From: Prunus persica
Lineage: Eukaryota > Streptophyta > Magnoliopsida > Rosales > Rosaceae
Reading direction: 5' to 3'
NCBI RefSeq assembly: GCF_000346465.2
Contig: NC_034014.1
Coordinates: forward strand, 9,484,505-9,548,504
Length of the DNA: 64,000 nucleotides
Below the pieces are notes generated by a model that searched no databases, had not been told where the DNA came from, and was given only the letters and a program-made list of their open reading frames with translations. This document shows positions 36,086 through 47,056 of the stretch, piece after piece. How positions within the stretch are numbered: the stretch's first letter is position 1; every line of letters starts with the position of its first letter. A program made the position numbers and the translations under genes.

Positions 36086-36222
36086 CACATTACAGACAAC
36101 ATTTTACACATGCAAAAGAAATCGCCACCGAACCTTAACAATACTAGCCCGCGAGGGGAAAATGAAGGCAACAAAAGATCCATGTACTCGGGTGAGCTGA
36201 ACTGAAGCAGCACTCACAGTTA

Positions 36223-36822
36223 CTACAGGTCCATCAAAAGATCCATGTCTTTGTCCTTTCTCCTTGCTGCATGCATGAGGCTATGATGAGCCATTCCCTC
36301 AGCACCCATATTCAGCACCTGCCAGACACCAGCTACATCAATTGCACTCCAATTGTAGTCTGGTGAGATGACCGAAGCATAATCTCGGAACATTTCGAAG
36401 CCGTTGTTGAAACATTCAACCATTTCATGGTTATATTCTTCAGATTGTGTGAAATTTTCGACGGAATTTTTCTTTCTCTCTTCCAATTTCAACTTCAAGG
36501 ACTCTAACTCTTTGCTCCGACTTTTTGCTTTTAGAGTTTGCTTCACCTCTCCAGCGTATGCTTTGTTCAACTTGTTGGCCAAGTTTCCCATAACTTGGCC
36601 ATGAATATCGCACTTACTCTCCCACCAATCCGTTGCCTTTGACATATATTGGAGGTGGTGCTTGACGGCAGAGATTTTGTCAAGCGGATCATTGCTCTCA
36701 GCCTCACTTCCAGATGAAGTGGGATCACGATTGGGAGTCCGAGGTGGAGATGGGAATGGCACATGCCACGGCTGGTCCCCCGGGTAACTGACATGCTCGT
36801 TTGGAGGGCGTACATCCGACAT
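36223..36822 (-). CDS. Unidentified MULE-borne protein, coiled-coil middle
   Basis: From the first ATG (36822) the frame encodes 199 residues. The exon may begin at 36857, after a TTGTTGCAG acceptor, extending the frame upstream without an ATG. The N-terminal 55 residues are Pro-rich (PWHVPFPSPPRTPNRDPTSS). Residues 60-130 contain WW and a Lys/Glu/Leu-rich coiled-coil-like stretch. The C-terminal part contains ECFNNGFEMFRDYASV and ends KDKDMDLLMDL. I do not recognise the family. It is on the transposase strand and downstream of the transposase remnant, so it may be an accessory protein of this MULE family or a further captured exon. The frame is intact while the transposase is broken. Confidence 0.5.
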   Translation of the reverse strand: MSDVRPPNEHVSYPGDQPWHVPFPSPPRTPNRDPTSSGSEAESNDPLDKISAVKHHLQYMSKATDWWESKCDIHGQVMGNLANKLNKAYAGEVKQTLKAKSRSKELESLKLKLEERKKNSVENFTQSEEYNHEMVECFNNGFEMFRDYASVISPDYNWSAIDVAGVWQVLNMGAEGMAHHSLMHAARRKDKDMDLLMDL

Positions 36823-36857
36823 CTTTAAGTATTGCTGGGGACAATTCACAGCTGTTG

Positions 36858-37219
36858 CTGCAACAAAACAAATAAAGGTAGATTCAGTCTCCAGTTGTAA
36901 ACGACAATTGGTTAGCTGTAGTGGAGAATATTTGCGTTTTAGTAAGACTAATTACCTTTCCCGTTAAGAAGGTGCCTCTGTTGCAGTTCTGTATAGGAAG
37001 GTTCAGTTATATGTACGAACTTATATGAAGTATATTGGGTCTTTAGTTGGTGCATTCAATTGATGGGATTGCAAACTACACCATTAACTCATTGGCTGTA
37101 ATTTACAACAGTACAACATTACATTAACAACAATAAAATTGGCTTCCAAACGACAAAAAAGCAAACCTTAATGGGAAATTGAAAATTGTGGATTTCAACC
37201 CAAAATAGGACTATGTAAC
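36858..37219. other. Non-coding stretch upstream of the unidentified ORF
   Basis: No conserved feature was seen; probably intron or spacer of the MULE. Confidence 0.5.
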
Positions 37220-38115
37220 TAAGCATTTATTGCGAATTTCAGAACAGAAAATTAGAAAATAGCGAAATTGGAAAATAGGAAAATAGGAAAATAGGAAAAG
37301 TGAAAACTTGAAGAATGGGAAATAAGGAAACTTGGAAAATTGGAAATAGAACAAAAGGAAAATTGGCAAATCGGAAATACGAAAAAATGGAAAGTTGGAA
37401 ATTTGGGAAATTTGAAAATTTGAAAATTTGAAATAGGAAAAAAGGAAAAATTGGAAAGAGGAAACTAGGCAATAGGATTAAATGACACTTGAAAAATTAG
37501 AAAATTGGAAAAAGGAAAAAAGGACACTTGGAAAATAGAAAATTTGGGTAATTGGAAAAAGGAAAAAAGGACACTTGGAAAATAGAAAATTTGGGTAATT
37601 GGAAAATAAAGCAACTTGAAAAATTGGAAAATTTGAAATTGGACAAAAGGAAACTTGGAAAATAGGAAAAAAAGGAAACTTAGAAAATAGTCCAATTGGA
37701 AAAAAGATAATTGGATAATTGGACAAAAACTTAAAATTTGAAAAATGGAAATAGGAAACAGGGACACATGGAAAATAAGAAAATTGGAAACAAATTGAAA
37801 TTGTGGAAATGGGAAATAAGACAATTACCATATTGGACAATTTTAATTACTTTCTGAATTAGGCAAAGTAGGCAACTTTTTTTTAATTACATAATGGGAA
37901 AATGGGAACATTGAAAAATTGAAAAACTAGAAATACAACAAAAGGAAACTTGGGAAATTGCACAATAGGAAAATAGGGAATAGGAAAAAATAGGCCAAAA
38001 TAATGAAAATTTGGAAAATTGGAAAATTGGATGACACATGGAAAATAGGAAAATATGAAGAATGGAAAAATGGAAACGAATTGAGATTGCTGAAATGAGA
38101 AATAAGACAATAACC
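37220..38115. repeat. Purine-rich GGAAAATAGG/GGAAATTGG quasi-repeat tract
   Basis: About 900 bases in which the plus strand is overwhelmingly A and G, built from degenerate 8-11-base units such as GGAAAATAGG, ACTTGGAAAATA and GGAAAATTGG. A stretch near 37510-37600 is an almost exact local duplication. Phe/Pro/Ser-rich open frames on the minus strand are compositional. Confidence 0.8.
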
Positions 38116-38762
38116 ATATTGGTCAATTTGAATGAGTTGGTCAATTAGGCAAATAGGCAAATCCCTTATTTGAATTACATAATGCGAAAATTACCAAGTT
38201 CGGAACGTCCAACATACAAATATATTACAAAAAGGCATACAGTCAATTGGGTAATAACTCCTGCCCAATACTATCCCGCCTAAGACTTCCGCCAATTACT
38301 CCTCCTAATCCCTCCCGCCAATAACTCTCTGAGTTACTCCAGGTCATTAAAACCTGCCTATATTAATCAACCCAGCTGTTTGAAATGAAAACTTCCATCA
38401 CATTAACTCCTGCTTACAGCCATTACCTTCCCCACTGATTTCACTCCCATCGCATTTAGTCCCCTTTTTTTCCAATTAAGTTGTACACCAGGCTACAATA
38501 AATATCGAAGACCATGGACCATAACCTCACACCAAACCCAACGCTTTCAATTACTGAAGGAGAGAAGACTGAAACACAAGCCAAGTCACCCAATTCACTC
38601 CCTGCAGACTTGGTCCATGGCATGCAGCAATGTCGAGGCAATACCATGTTTTGGAAAAATCTTCATGCAGACATAGTTTCAAAAATTGTGGAGGGCCAAG
38701 CTAGATAGGGTGTCATAAAAAACCGCACAATTCGCTCTCGTTATCATGTGCGCATGCATCTC
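38116..38762. other. MULE spacer, no gene seen
   Basis: No conserved protein was recognised. The transposase C-terminal zinc-finger (SWIM) region expected here is not found. Confidence 0.5.
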
Positions 38763-40914
38763 CTACATATAAAGACAATGAAAGCAAAAAATGAAATTGT
38801 TGTTCGTCAAATCTACGAGGCCGTCCATATCACCGTCCAAAACATTAAACTGTGCATTATTTACTTTAACCACATTCATCCTTCCAGCATCCTCCAACCT
38901 GTTCCTCAACTTCTTCTCTCCAAAATTGGGGCACAATGTTGTTGTGCAATTCAAAGCCAACGCACGACGTTCGGTGAACCATTTCACAAGGAGATTAACA
39001 ATTTCCCCTATCAAATGAACCACTGGCAGCATCCTTGCAAACCTAAGGACTGAGTTGATTGACTCTGCAATATTTGTTGTCATTACATTGTAGCGGCGTC
39101 CATCCATGTGAGCTCTAGACCACTTATGTAACCCTACCTCTTCAAGATATTGAGCAACATGTTCCTTTCGCCTGATCTTGGGAAAATGACAATCAAATTC
39201 AGCAATGGAATAAGATTTCGCAGCCTGCTCAAAGTGCATAAGTATGTGATCACGCTTTTTCAACTTGCAAGTGCGTTTCATGTTCCCCTTCATATGATAA
39301 AAGCATATGCCATGTTGTGCAGTTGGAAAAATTTTGTTCCACACATTCTCTATGCTAACATTGCAATCAGAAATAATAACAAGATTGAGACACTCACCAA
39401 TGGCTTCATGAAGTTTAGTGAAAAACCAATGTCATGATGCATCCGTCTCCAAATCCCTGATCCCAAAAGCAAGAGGATATATATTTCGATTACCATCGAA
39501 TGCATTTGCTACAAACATAACACCCTTGTACTTAGATTTTAAATGAGTGGCATCAACGGCTATCACTGGGCACATGGAAGAACGGAACCCTCTAATACAT
39601 GCGCCAACCGCCATAAATAAATACACAAAGTGATTGTTCTCATCAGTTTGGATGTGTGTTTTTGTGCCGGGATTCATACGCTCCAATTCATAGCAATAAG
39701 TTGGAAGGATATAATATGCCTCCTCCGCTGATCCTCTAATGGACAATAGAGCTAACTCCCTTGCTTTCCAAGCTTTCGAATAATGGATGGTGCAACCAAA
39801 GTTGTGTTTCACATCTCTCATAATGTCACTTGGTGTGTGTATATTGTCTGAGAATCCTTCAACTTCCTTTTAAGTGAAGTGGCTACAAGTGCTGCGGTTG
39901 CTTGACGATGCTTGTCACTTACGAACCTCAAATCACATTCATGGACAGTTGTACACTTCACAATCATGAAGCTGTATTCTCCAATTCTCGATGCTCAGAC
40001 CCGCCATGGGCATGGACGTTGACAACAAACCACAAGCAACCTCTTAGTGCAAGAGAATTGCACCTTAAATTCAAAGTGGCCTCTTAATGCCGTCAACCGT
40101 AACTCCGTCAACAATGCTTTCTTACAGAGAAAATTTGCCCAACTGTAATTTTCGGATTCCAATCACTTCGTGAAAACCCGCTGTCCAAATATGCTTCTTC
40201 ATCATTTACACCGGCTGCATTGTACCGATTTTGTTCACCCATTTGACTCCAATAATGTTGACGAGTAGGTTCAAATTCTCCTCCTAAATGCATTATTGGC
40301 AACTGGGCAGCTGTGTTGAAGCAGCCCAAATTAGGAGGGGCAGAGTACACTGACACTTCATTTCTTTCAGTACTATTATCACCACCATGCATCTCCTCCA
40401 CCTCGCTAAAATCAATCATATCCACAAAATCTGTCCCTACTTCACCTCCCACATCAGTGACATTTGTATTATTCCAAGTTACTTCATTGCTTTCAACAAT
40501 GGCAACTGAAGAATGACCCATCCGACTACTATCTGTCGTGATATGCATACTATGAACTACATCATTTGTCAGTCCTTTATCTTCTATACTCACGAGTAAT
40601 GGAGCTAGTTTTGAAGGTGTTACCTCGGAATTGTACTTCATAAAAAAATTGACATCATCATCGTCCTCAATCTTTATGTGCTTCCACTCATTCGAGGCCA
40701 CCAAAACTGAGAATTTTAAGCAAACCTTGTCTTCCCTGCTGTTTGTATTACCAATATGATGCACACGGTCCAACAGTTCAGCAAATTTGATGGTCTGTGG
40801 AACTATTAAGCCTTTTGAGTCACCCCCTTCGTATTTGCACATCTTCTTCGAGGTGACCCATTTTCCATTGTAGCACACGAGAATAACAATTGTCTCCAAT
40901 TCTGACCATGACAA
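38763..40914 (-). pseudogene. Broken MULE transposase
   Basis: The N-terminal frame (40914-40108) resembles the MuDR-type amino-terminal region, with VILVCYNGKWV and an acidic EDDDDVNFF segment. The core (39821-38763) matches the MULE transposase domain (PF10551): PSDIM, FMAVGACIRGFRSSMCPVIA, DATHLKSKYKGVMFVANAFD, then CFYHMKGNMKRTCKLKKRD and TTNIAESINSVLRFARMLPV. One TGA (39432-39434) sits where the family has Trp (DAS-W-HWFF), in an otherwise continuous frame. A slip in the CA run just upstream of 39821 and a stop near 39870 break the link to the N-terminus. The C-terminal SWIM zinc finger is missing. No ATG fits the N-terminal frame cleanly, so an upstream splice is likely. Confidence 0.88.
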
Positions 40915-40924
40915 AACAACATTT

Positions 40925-41035
40925 CATTCACACAATATAACCACAATAACCATACAATACAATGCAATATAACCACAATATAACAGCAATATATAGGCAA
41001 TATAATGGCAATATAACAGCAATACGATTGTAAAA
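40925..41035. repeat. Second CAATATA array of the MULE
   Basis: CAATATAAC and CAATATAGG units recur about every 10-15 bases, matching the array at 35875-36085. Confidence 0.7.
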
Positions 41036-41283
41036 TAAGAGGAACACAACAGAATCACACTATACAGATCTACTACATCAAATAGAAAATCCCAAGTTTC
41101 AAGATTCACATATCCAGACCAATCTAAATGCAATTGGTACAAACCCAGATGAATGAGCATGAATATTCAACAAAACCTAACCCAAATAAATTAAAGCCAA
41201 AACGAATTTAACACAAACCCAAACAATCAAACTATAACCCATTTCACATAATACTGATATTAAGAAAATAACCATCAACACTA

Positions 41284-41561
41284 CCTTTTCGAGGTCGGCA
41301 ATCCACTAGAGCTTCAAGGTTGCAAGCAGCTATTCAGAAGACATAGCTAAAGGGAGGGGTTCGCGATTCCAAACAGAGAGCAAGAGATCGAATAGGGGAG
41401 AAAGAGACATAACGAAGATAGAGAGAGACAGCTGCGCTATGAGAAACAGAGCAAAGAGAGAGACAGAGAGTTGTGCTAGAGAGAGAGAGCCAAGAGCGAG
41501 AGAGCCAAGATAGACATAGAGAGCTGTGATAGACAGATACCAAAGAGAAAGAGAGCTGTGC

Positions 41562-41598
<37 letters not shown>

Positions 41599-41620
41599 GT
41601 GTGAGCTTCTTCTCTCCAAA
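41284..41620 (-). promoter_or_regulatory. CT-rich leader of the MULE transposase gene
   Basis: On the minus strand this is a CTCTCT-rich leader (including an uninterrupted GA run at about 41568-41597 on plus), ending at a likely donor GAAAAG|GTAGTG near 41283. It mirrors the leader at the left end. Ser/Leu-rich frames are compositional. Confidence 0.5.
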
Positions 41621-42188
41621 ATTTCTGAACTTGTGAAAAATCAGCAATAAGTGGACAATAATTTTATATTTATAGGTGATAGTTGTACAAAAATTGGGAA
41701 GGGGTGGTATTTTTAATTAAAATTATGAAATGGGTGTCATTTTAAGCTATTTCCCAATTAATTTTAGGGTTCGTTTAGCAGCACTCTTTTTTTAATTACG
41801 TGGTTTATGCTTTTTTAAATTACACAAGCTACAGTGCAATTCTTTACATTAGTAACAATTGAGGTATGTGCTGTTAGACAATTTTCATATTGCACAAGTC
41901 TTTCTAATTATATATATAATGTGTTGAACAATGCCAATTATTCCTATCCAGATTTTATATACAAGATTGTTGGAAATAAAAAATGTTGTTACTTCTAAGT
42001 AAATTCTAATTCTATGATGACTATCCAAACAGGTGAAATTGTAATTTCTGTCACTTCTTAAATTCCGCATATATGATATTCAAACGTTGAAATTTGCAAT
42101 TTACGGAATTTTTAAATGATGTAATTGGAAATTCCGTCATTTACAATTTCCATGAAAATTAGAATTACTTCATCGAAACACACCATTA

Positions 42189-44930
42189 CTCTATGCATTC
42201 TCTCTTGCAATATATACACATACTCAAATAAAAAAAATCATGAGAGATGTTCCACTGAATAGCATCAAATTCACTTTAAAAGTATCAACATCCTTATATA
42301 AACATAGTTAAAATTCCGAAATGAAACATAAGAAAATCATAGAGAAAATGTTTACATGACAAAATGAAACATAAGAATGAAAGAGACAGAGAGAAACCAA
42401 GACAAAATTAGCCAAAATAGAGAAGATTAAAATTCGGAAATCAAACACCCAAATTCAGAAATCCTAACAAACAATTTAAAACTTGGAAGAGCACGTGTCT
42501 TGACAAAAAAGAGATAGGATTTGAAATAATAACCTGGTAAATAGCTTGAACACTATCCCTCCTATACGAATTTAAATCTTCTCTCTTTCTGAGTTTGAAC
42601 ACTACCTCCTTTATATGAGCACAAACGGTTTTTAGTTATACCAGCACCAAGAAAAAACACATCATAAGAAGAGCAACAAAAATTGGAGGAGACTATATTG
42701 AAGTCCAAGCACATGATCCTCATGAAGCTTTTAATTCCTCTACCAAAAGTATTCCTTGAAAAAAAGAGGAAAAGAAACAAAAAATCAAAACATAATCTGA
42801 TTCCTAACAGAAAAGAAATGCAAAAAAAGACGTCAATCTTTTACTGAAAGATGCAACAACAAAAAACAGAAAGATAGGAGAAACTAATACAGATCATAAA
42901 TAAACAGACATGTAAAAGAAAAAACAAATAAGACACTATAGGCAGAGAATTCGGTGAAGTGTGCTTGTGTGCTATGTAGAATTAACACTGGGTTTTAGTC
43001 TACGCATCAGAATTTGACATGCATCAACGTTATAGTTCTTGGCAACTAAACACCCAAATGTCACAGAAATGTAAAAACCAAATAATATGCAAAAACCAAA
43101 ATTCTGCATTATGAACCAACAATATGCAGAAAAACAAATTTCTTGATATGCATTGCACCTATCTATTGGCTAACTGTGCAGAACCGAAGCATAATTGAAA
43201 TAGAAATGGTTATTGAACCACCCAAGCGCAGATACAGAAAAGATTGTCCAATAATCGACAAATTCATCAACCAAGAGAAGTAAACCGAATGTGGGCCCAA
43301 AAAAATTAAGAGAAAAAACAGGAATGAAGAATCGCAAATTTCAACAAATTTCAACCACACAAAGAAGAACAAAATTCAATCCCCAATTCACTGAATACAA
43401 ACCTCTCTGAAATCAAATAAGAAACACATAAAGTGCACACAAAAAAACCAACTAAGAAAGAAAGATCTGTTGGGCTTACCACAGAGCAAGAGAGCATTTG
43501 TTGATAGCTAGTGAGGGGAAAGTGGAACCGAAAATTTGAAATAGGAAACAGGAATGAGATCCCAGATATCCATTCCGTTTTTGTATGCTGAGTGAGCAGT
43601 TGCAACTGAAGAAAAAAATAACACATTGCACACATGGGCTGGCGGTTTTTCAGTCGCACGATGGGTTTTCTTTCCCCGCTTTGCACGCGTGGGTTCTCAA
43701 CTCCCAGAACGTCATCGTCATTTTTCTTTTCTTTTTTCTTTTTTTCAATTTTGTTAATTGGGTGTTCCTTTACCATTTTATCTAGATTTAATATAAATCA
43801 TGTGCTTCAGTATTTTAGTTAACCAAGGGTATATTAGGGATTTTTGAATGTTTTACCATTCTCTGTCTTTTGTTATGTACTTTAGTATTTTAGTTAACCA
43901 AGGGTATATTCTGGGTTTTTGAATGTTTCACCGTTCTCTGTGTTTTGCTTTATATATATAGAAGTGATGGGGAGGGGGTTTCACACGCAAACATTCATGG
44001 GCGATGACATAAATCCCTGTCATGCGGAGTTCTTATCAGATCCCCGACCCTAATGGGAGGAATATTTTGAGGAAAAATCAAGGGCAGGTACAGGATCCCT
44101 AAATTTTAAAAATCCCTAGTTGGAGATATGTCGTAGATAATATTGTTATCGACATCCCATACCTGGCCCAATAAGTTATATATTTATTTTTAATTAAATA
44201 TATAATATAATATACCCATGTATTATATTATGATATAATATAATCAATAACTATATAATATAATATTTATCAATAATGTTAAGGACACCAAATTTCTGTA
44301 CTAAATTTAAGTTTCAAATAATGTGGCACGTGACACGTCATAAATATTTAATTAATCAAGTTCTAACTTCAATTATGATTAGTAAATTTTGTTTTACAAA
44401 GAAAAATTATAAAACTTAAAACTTAATTAATCAAAACCCTACTTCTAATCCTAAACGACCAAGCTTGCCTTCATACCAACTTTCCCACCATCACCAGACT
44501 TGCTACTCCACTACTACTCCACTTCTCTACCACCGGCCATCGCTCCGTCGCACAACCATGATGACTGTTGCGCTGCCTTGCCGCACCGTATCTATAGCAA
44601 CCATATTGGATTAAAAGTTCTTCATATTTTACCCTCTTCATACAAAATTTATGGGTTTTGCCACATGTTGTTGGAATTGTTCATTTGGGTGAAGGCGATT
44701 AAAGTTTACAATTCTTCAGCTTCTACGCCAAGCGACCCCATCTTCTATTCATTTGGAACTATGACCATGTATATAGGCATATTAGCAACCTGGTGGCGTA
44801 GCAGGAATGAAAACTGAGACAGCCCATCTCCAATTCCATTATGCATGATGAGACGACCATGAGCCTGGAGATTATAAACTATACAGTAACCATATATACG
44901 TATTGATAATCAAGAAAACATAAGAAAAAA
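42189..44930. other. Tail of segment copy A2, no supported gene
   Basis: The part to 42676 matches A1; the remainder has no counterpart in the window because A1 was cut by the CACTA event. It contains a 75-bp-period tandem pair (about 43811-43960) and a TA-rich stretch at about 44180-44270. A 105-codon frame at 44500-44817 has no family signature and is left unannotated. Confidence 0.6.
43811..43960. repeat. Tandem pair with 75-bp period
   Basis: TATTTTAGTTAACCAAGGGT starts at 43811 and again at 43886. Both are followed by TTTTTGAATGTTT and TTCTCTGT segments. Confidence 0.8.
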
Positions 44931-45302
44931 AAATTTAGCAACCACGTATATATGTACACAACCCGGGTTTCATCCAAGGTACTCACTTTCTATTTACATA
45001 TTTAATTTTTCTCTTTTTGCAATATCCATCTTGAATTACATACGTGATAAAGGGCAGAATCAGAAATAATTTTCTAAAAGTTGGGGGGAGTCGGTAGGCT
45101 AATTTTTCTTAAGTGGAGTGGATGGAGTTTAGGATGGAGTGAGCTAATTTTGTTAGGACTATGTGTGAGCTTTCTAAAAATCAGCACTATAATTCTTTAT
45201 TTTCAAAATCTTAGGCCTTAGCTTCAGCCCTCGGTGGTAATCTCAGATCAGGTAGAGCCTGTCCAGCGGCAACGTAGCTCAACATTTATCTAATGTCTCC
45301 TA

Positions 45303-46574
45303 GGGGTTGTTTGGTATGCTTCATTATGCTTCATTGAACTGGACTGGATTACATAAGACTTGAAACCCATGTTTGGCAATGGAAATGATTAACTTAAATG
45401 AGATTATATAGTCCAACAATTGAAAAAACCCGGATTCGCATGTCTAATATAGCTAGCCCAAAATTGGGTTCGCAAAATAGCTCGTTCGCTATTTTGAACA
45501 GGAGAGTCAGGCTGGATAGCTTGAATAATCAAAACCCCAAAACAAACAACCCCCCGAATTTCTTCTCCCCATGACCACCATCCTCAAGCCACTCGCAAAA
45601 CCAGGGACGGACTTGCAGTGTGTACAAACTGGGCTATAGCCCAGTCAAGTGTTTTTCTTTTGTTATTGTTAGTATTAAACACATATACTAAATAAATTGC
45701 AATATGAATTGTGAGTTGTAAACTAATGTTAATTTTAAGCATATATAATCAATTGTTGATGACATTGTTGGTGTAAAATTGGACTCTTTAAATAAATAAA
45801 ATAAAAATGATATGTCTTTAAATTAAATTTATATAATATTATGATTAATTCCATAAGTCTCCCTATAAAGTTTAGCCAGACTTAAAATCTAGCCCACCCC
45901 ATTTTGAAATCCTGGGTCCGTCCCTGTGCAGAACCATCTCTCTTCACCATCCGAGCCACCAGCAGAACCCAGAACCATCTCTCTTCTCCATCTTAGTCCA
46001 ATTCGTAGCAGTTCCAAAAAAAAAAAAAACAGAAATTGATGAAACCAGAAACAGAGAGAAAAAGAAATATGGGTCTGCGTATGATGCTGCTCCTATTTCT
46101 ATTTGGTAGCTTCCTTCCTTGCTGATGATGTTTTAGCAGCTTAGTTAGAGAAGAAGAAAACGAGAGAAAGAAAAGAGAGATAGAAGAATAAATAAAAGAG
46201 AGAACAAGAGGGAAAATAAGAATAGAATACTAGGAAAAAAAAACTAAAAAGAGAGAAAGAGGTGGCAGGGGATGGCCTTTTTTTTTTTTTTTTTTCAATT
46301 CACACGGGTTGGCTTGTTCTTCCTAATTATTATTATTTTAATTATTTATTTTTAGGTTAAAATCTCTAATTAAATTTAAATATTTAAATAATTATGTTTT
46401 AGTCCGACAGAACACCAAACATAGGTCTTCATTATTTTTACAATCCAACTTCTTAGTCCAACACAACACTAAACGTATGTCAGTACTTAATCCATCTTAG
46501 TCCAATCCGAGCTAATCCAAGACAATTCCAAAATTTAGACCAGTCCATAACAGTCCGTCGTACCAAACGACCCC
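45303..46574. mobile_element. Tourist/PIF-Harbinger-like element, A3-specific
   Basis: It starts GGGGTTGTTTGGTATG and ends CGTACCAAACGACCCC, flanked by CTA (45300-45302) and TTA (46575-46577). A1 has a single TTA at the empty site (about 378-380). It is 1272 bp with GA-rich and T-rich stretches and no protein. An hAT MITE is nested at 45602-45926. Confidence 0.8.
45602..45926. mobile_element. hAT-type MITE nested in the Tourist-like element
   Basis: It starts CAGGGACGGAC and ends GTCCGTCCCTG. The 8-bp flanks CGCAAAAC (45594-45601) and TGCAGAAC (45927-45934) match at six of eight positions, fitting an aged hAT duplication. Confidence 0.8.
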
Positions 46575-46983
46575 TTAAAGTTTATATAAGGAGTCTAAGA
46601 AATCTTGCAAGTTGGTTAGGTTATTGTCAAAAGATTAAACTTTACAAGACGTATGGTCATTGGCCTGCCTCTAAAAGGGGATTAATTTCCTATTCCACTC
46701 CTGTTTATATATAGGAACTACCTTTAAAAAAAGTAAGCATACATATAATACATGAATTTGCTAACTAGGGTTATCAAAATGGCAGATGCATTGATAACCC
46801 TAAGTGTGGGTGGAATTAACACGTGTGCCAAGGTATACCGACCAGTATTTAGATTAATTTTAGGGCTAGCTAAAATCTGACTTTTTGAGTGCCCATGTGC
46901 CAGAGAATTCAAAAGTGGAGTGGAAAGTAAAGAACACCTTTAGTAGTGTGAGCAAGACGCAAAGTTTGATATTTTCAAGACCT

Positions 46984-46990
46984 TATAAAA
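46984..46990 (+). promoter_or_regulatory. TATA box of root-cap gene 2
   Basis: TATAAAA 67-73 bases before the ATG, within sequence identical to that of gene 1. Confidence 0.75.
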
Positions 46991-47056
46991 GGGGAGGCCA
47001 GCATCAATAGCAGTCATAATCACAAAGATCAGACACACACATACAATCAGCACCAA

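Larger units (their letters stand above)
31867..41755 (-). mobile_element. Mutator-like element (MULE) of 9.9 kb with captured DUF1664 exons
   Basis: TIRs of about 104 bp (31867-31970 and 41652-41755) start GGAAATAGCT and share ATACCAC and CTATAAATATA segments. A 10-bp duplication AATTAATTTA/AATTAATTTT (31857-31866 and 41756-41765) flanks it with one mismatch. The right end carries a CT-rich leader and a transposase gene reading inward (minus). The left end carries a CT-rich leader and captured host exons reading inward (plus). Long simple-repeat tracts lie between. It is therefore a transposase-bearing, gene-capturing MULE, defective in the copy seen here. Confidence 0.88.
31406..41786. mobile_element. 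MULE-type MITE interrupted by a full MULE
   Basis: Ends are GAGTGCTGCTAAACGAACCC and its exact complement (to 41786), with a 9-bp TSD TTTTTTTAA (31397-31405 and 41787-41795). After subtracting the inner MULE it is about 480 bp. It has no coding capacity. Confidence 0.85.
29025..42185. mobile_element. Tourist/PIF-Harbinger-like element, host of a three-level nest
   Basis: It starts CAGTGCGTTTGGATG and ends (reversed) TGGTGTGTTTCGATG, 11 of 15 matching. TTA flanks it on both sides (29022-29024 and 42186-42188), the 3-bp duplication of PIF/Harbinger elements. A1 keeps the single TTA at the empty site (8851-8855). Without the inner insertion it would be about 2.8 kb. I see no transposase or Myb-like protein in 29025-31396 or 41796-42185, so it is non-autonomous. 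Confidence 0.65.
16956..44930. repeat. Segmental duplication copy A2 (root-cap gene missing)
   Basis: A2 begins abruptly at a point equivalent to about 4354 in A1 and 49205 in A3, so the first 4.35 kb of the unit, including the root-cap gene, is absent. Its backbone pieces are 16956-21586, 27951-29021 and 42189-44930, separated by the copia insertion and the nested Harbinger/MULE insertion. The segment at 42189-42676 matches 8860-8940 plus 12470-12888 of A1, which makes A2 the continuation of the same unit. The exact right boundary with A3 is not resolved and is placed where similarity to window position 1 resumes. Confidence 0.8.

Noticed and set aside
37239..38160. Several minus-strand Phe/Pro/Ile-rich open frames resembling membrane proteins
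   Set aside because: They arise from the purine-rich quasi-repeat tract; frames overlap each other and have no family signature.
41330..41647. Ser/Leu-rich minus-strand open frames
   Set aside because: They are translation of GA/CT repeats in the MULE leader.
44500..44817. Open frame of 105 codons in the A2 tail
   Set aside because: It has no recognised domain, promoter or duplicate copy to test conservation.
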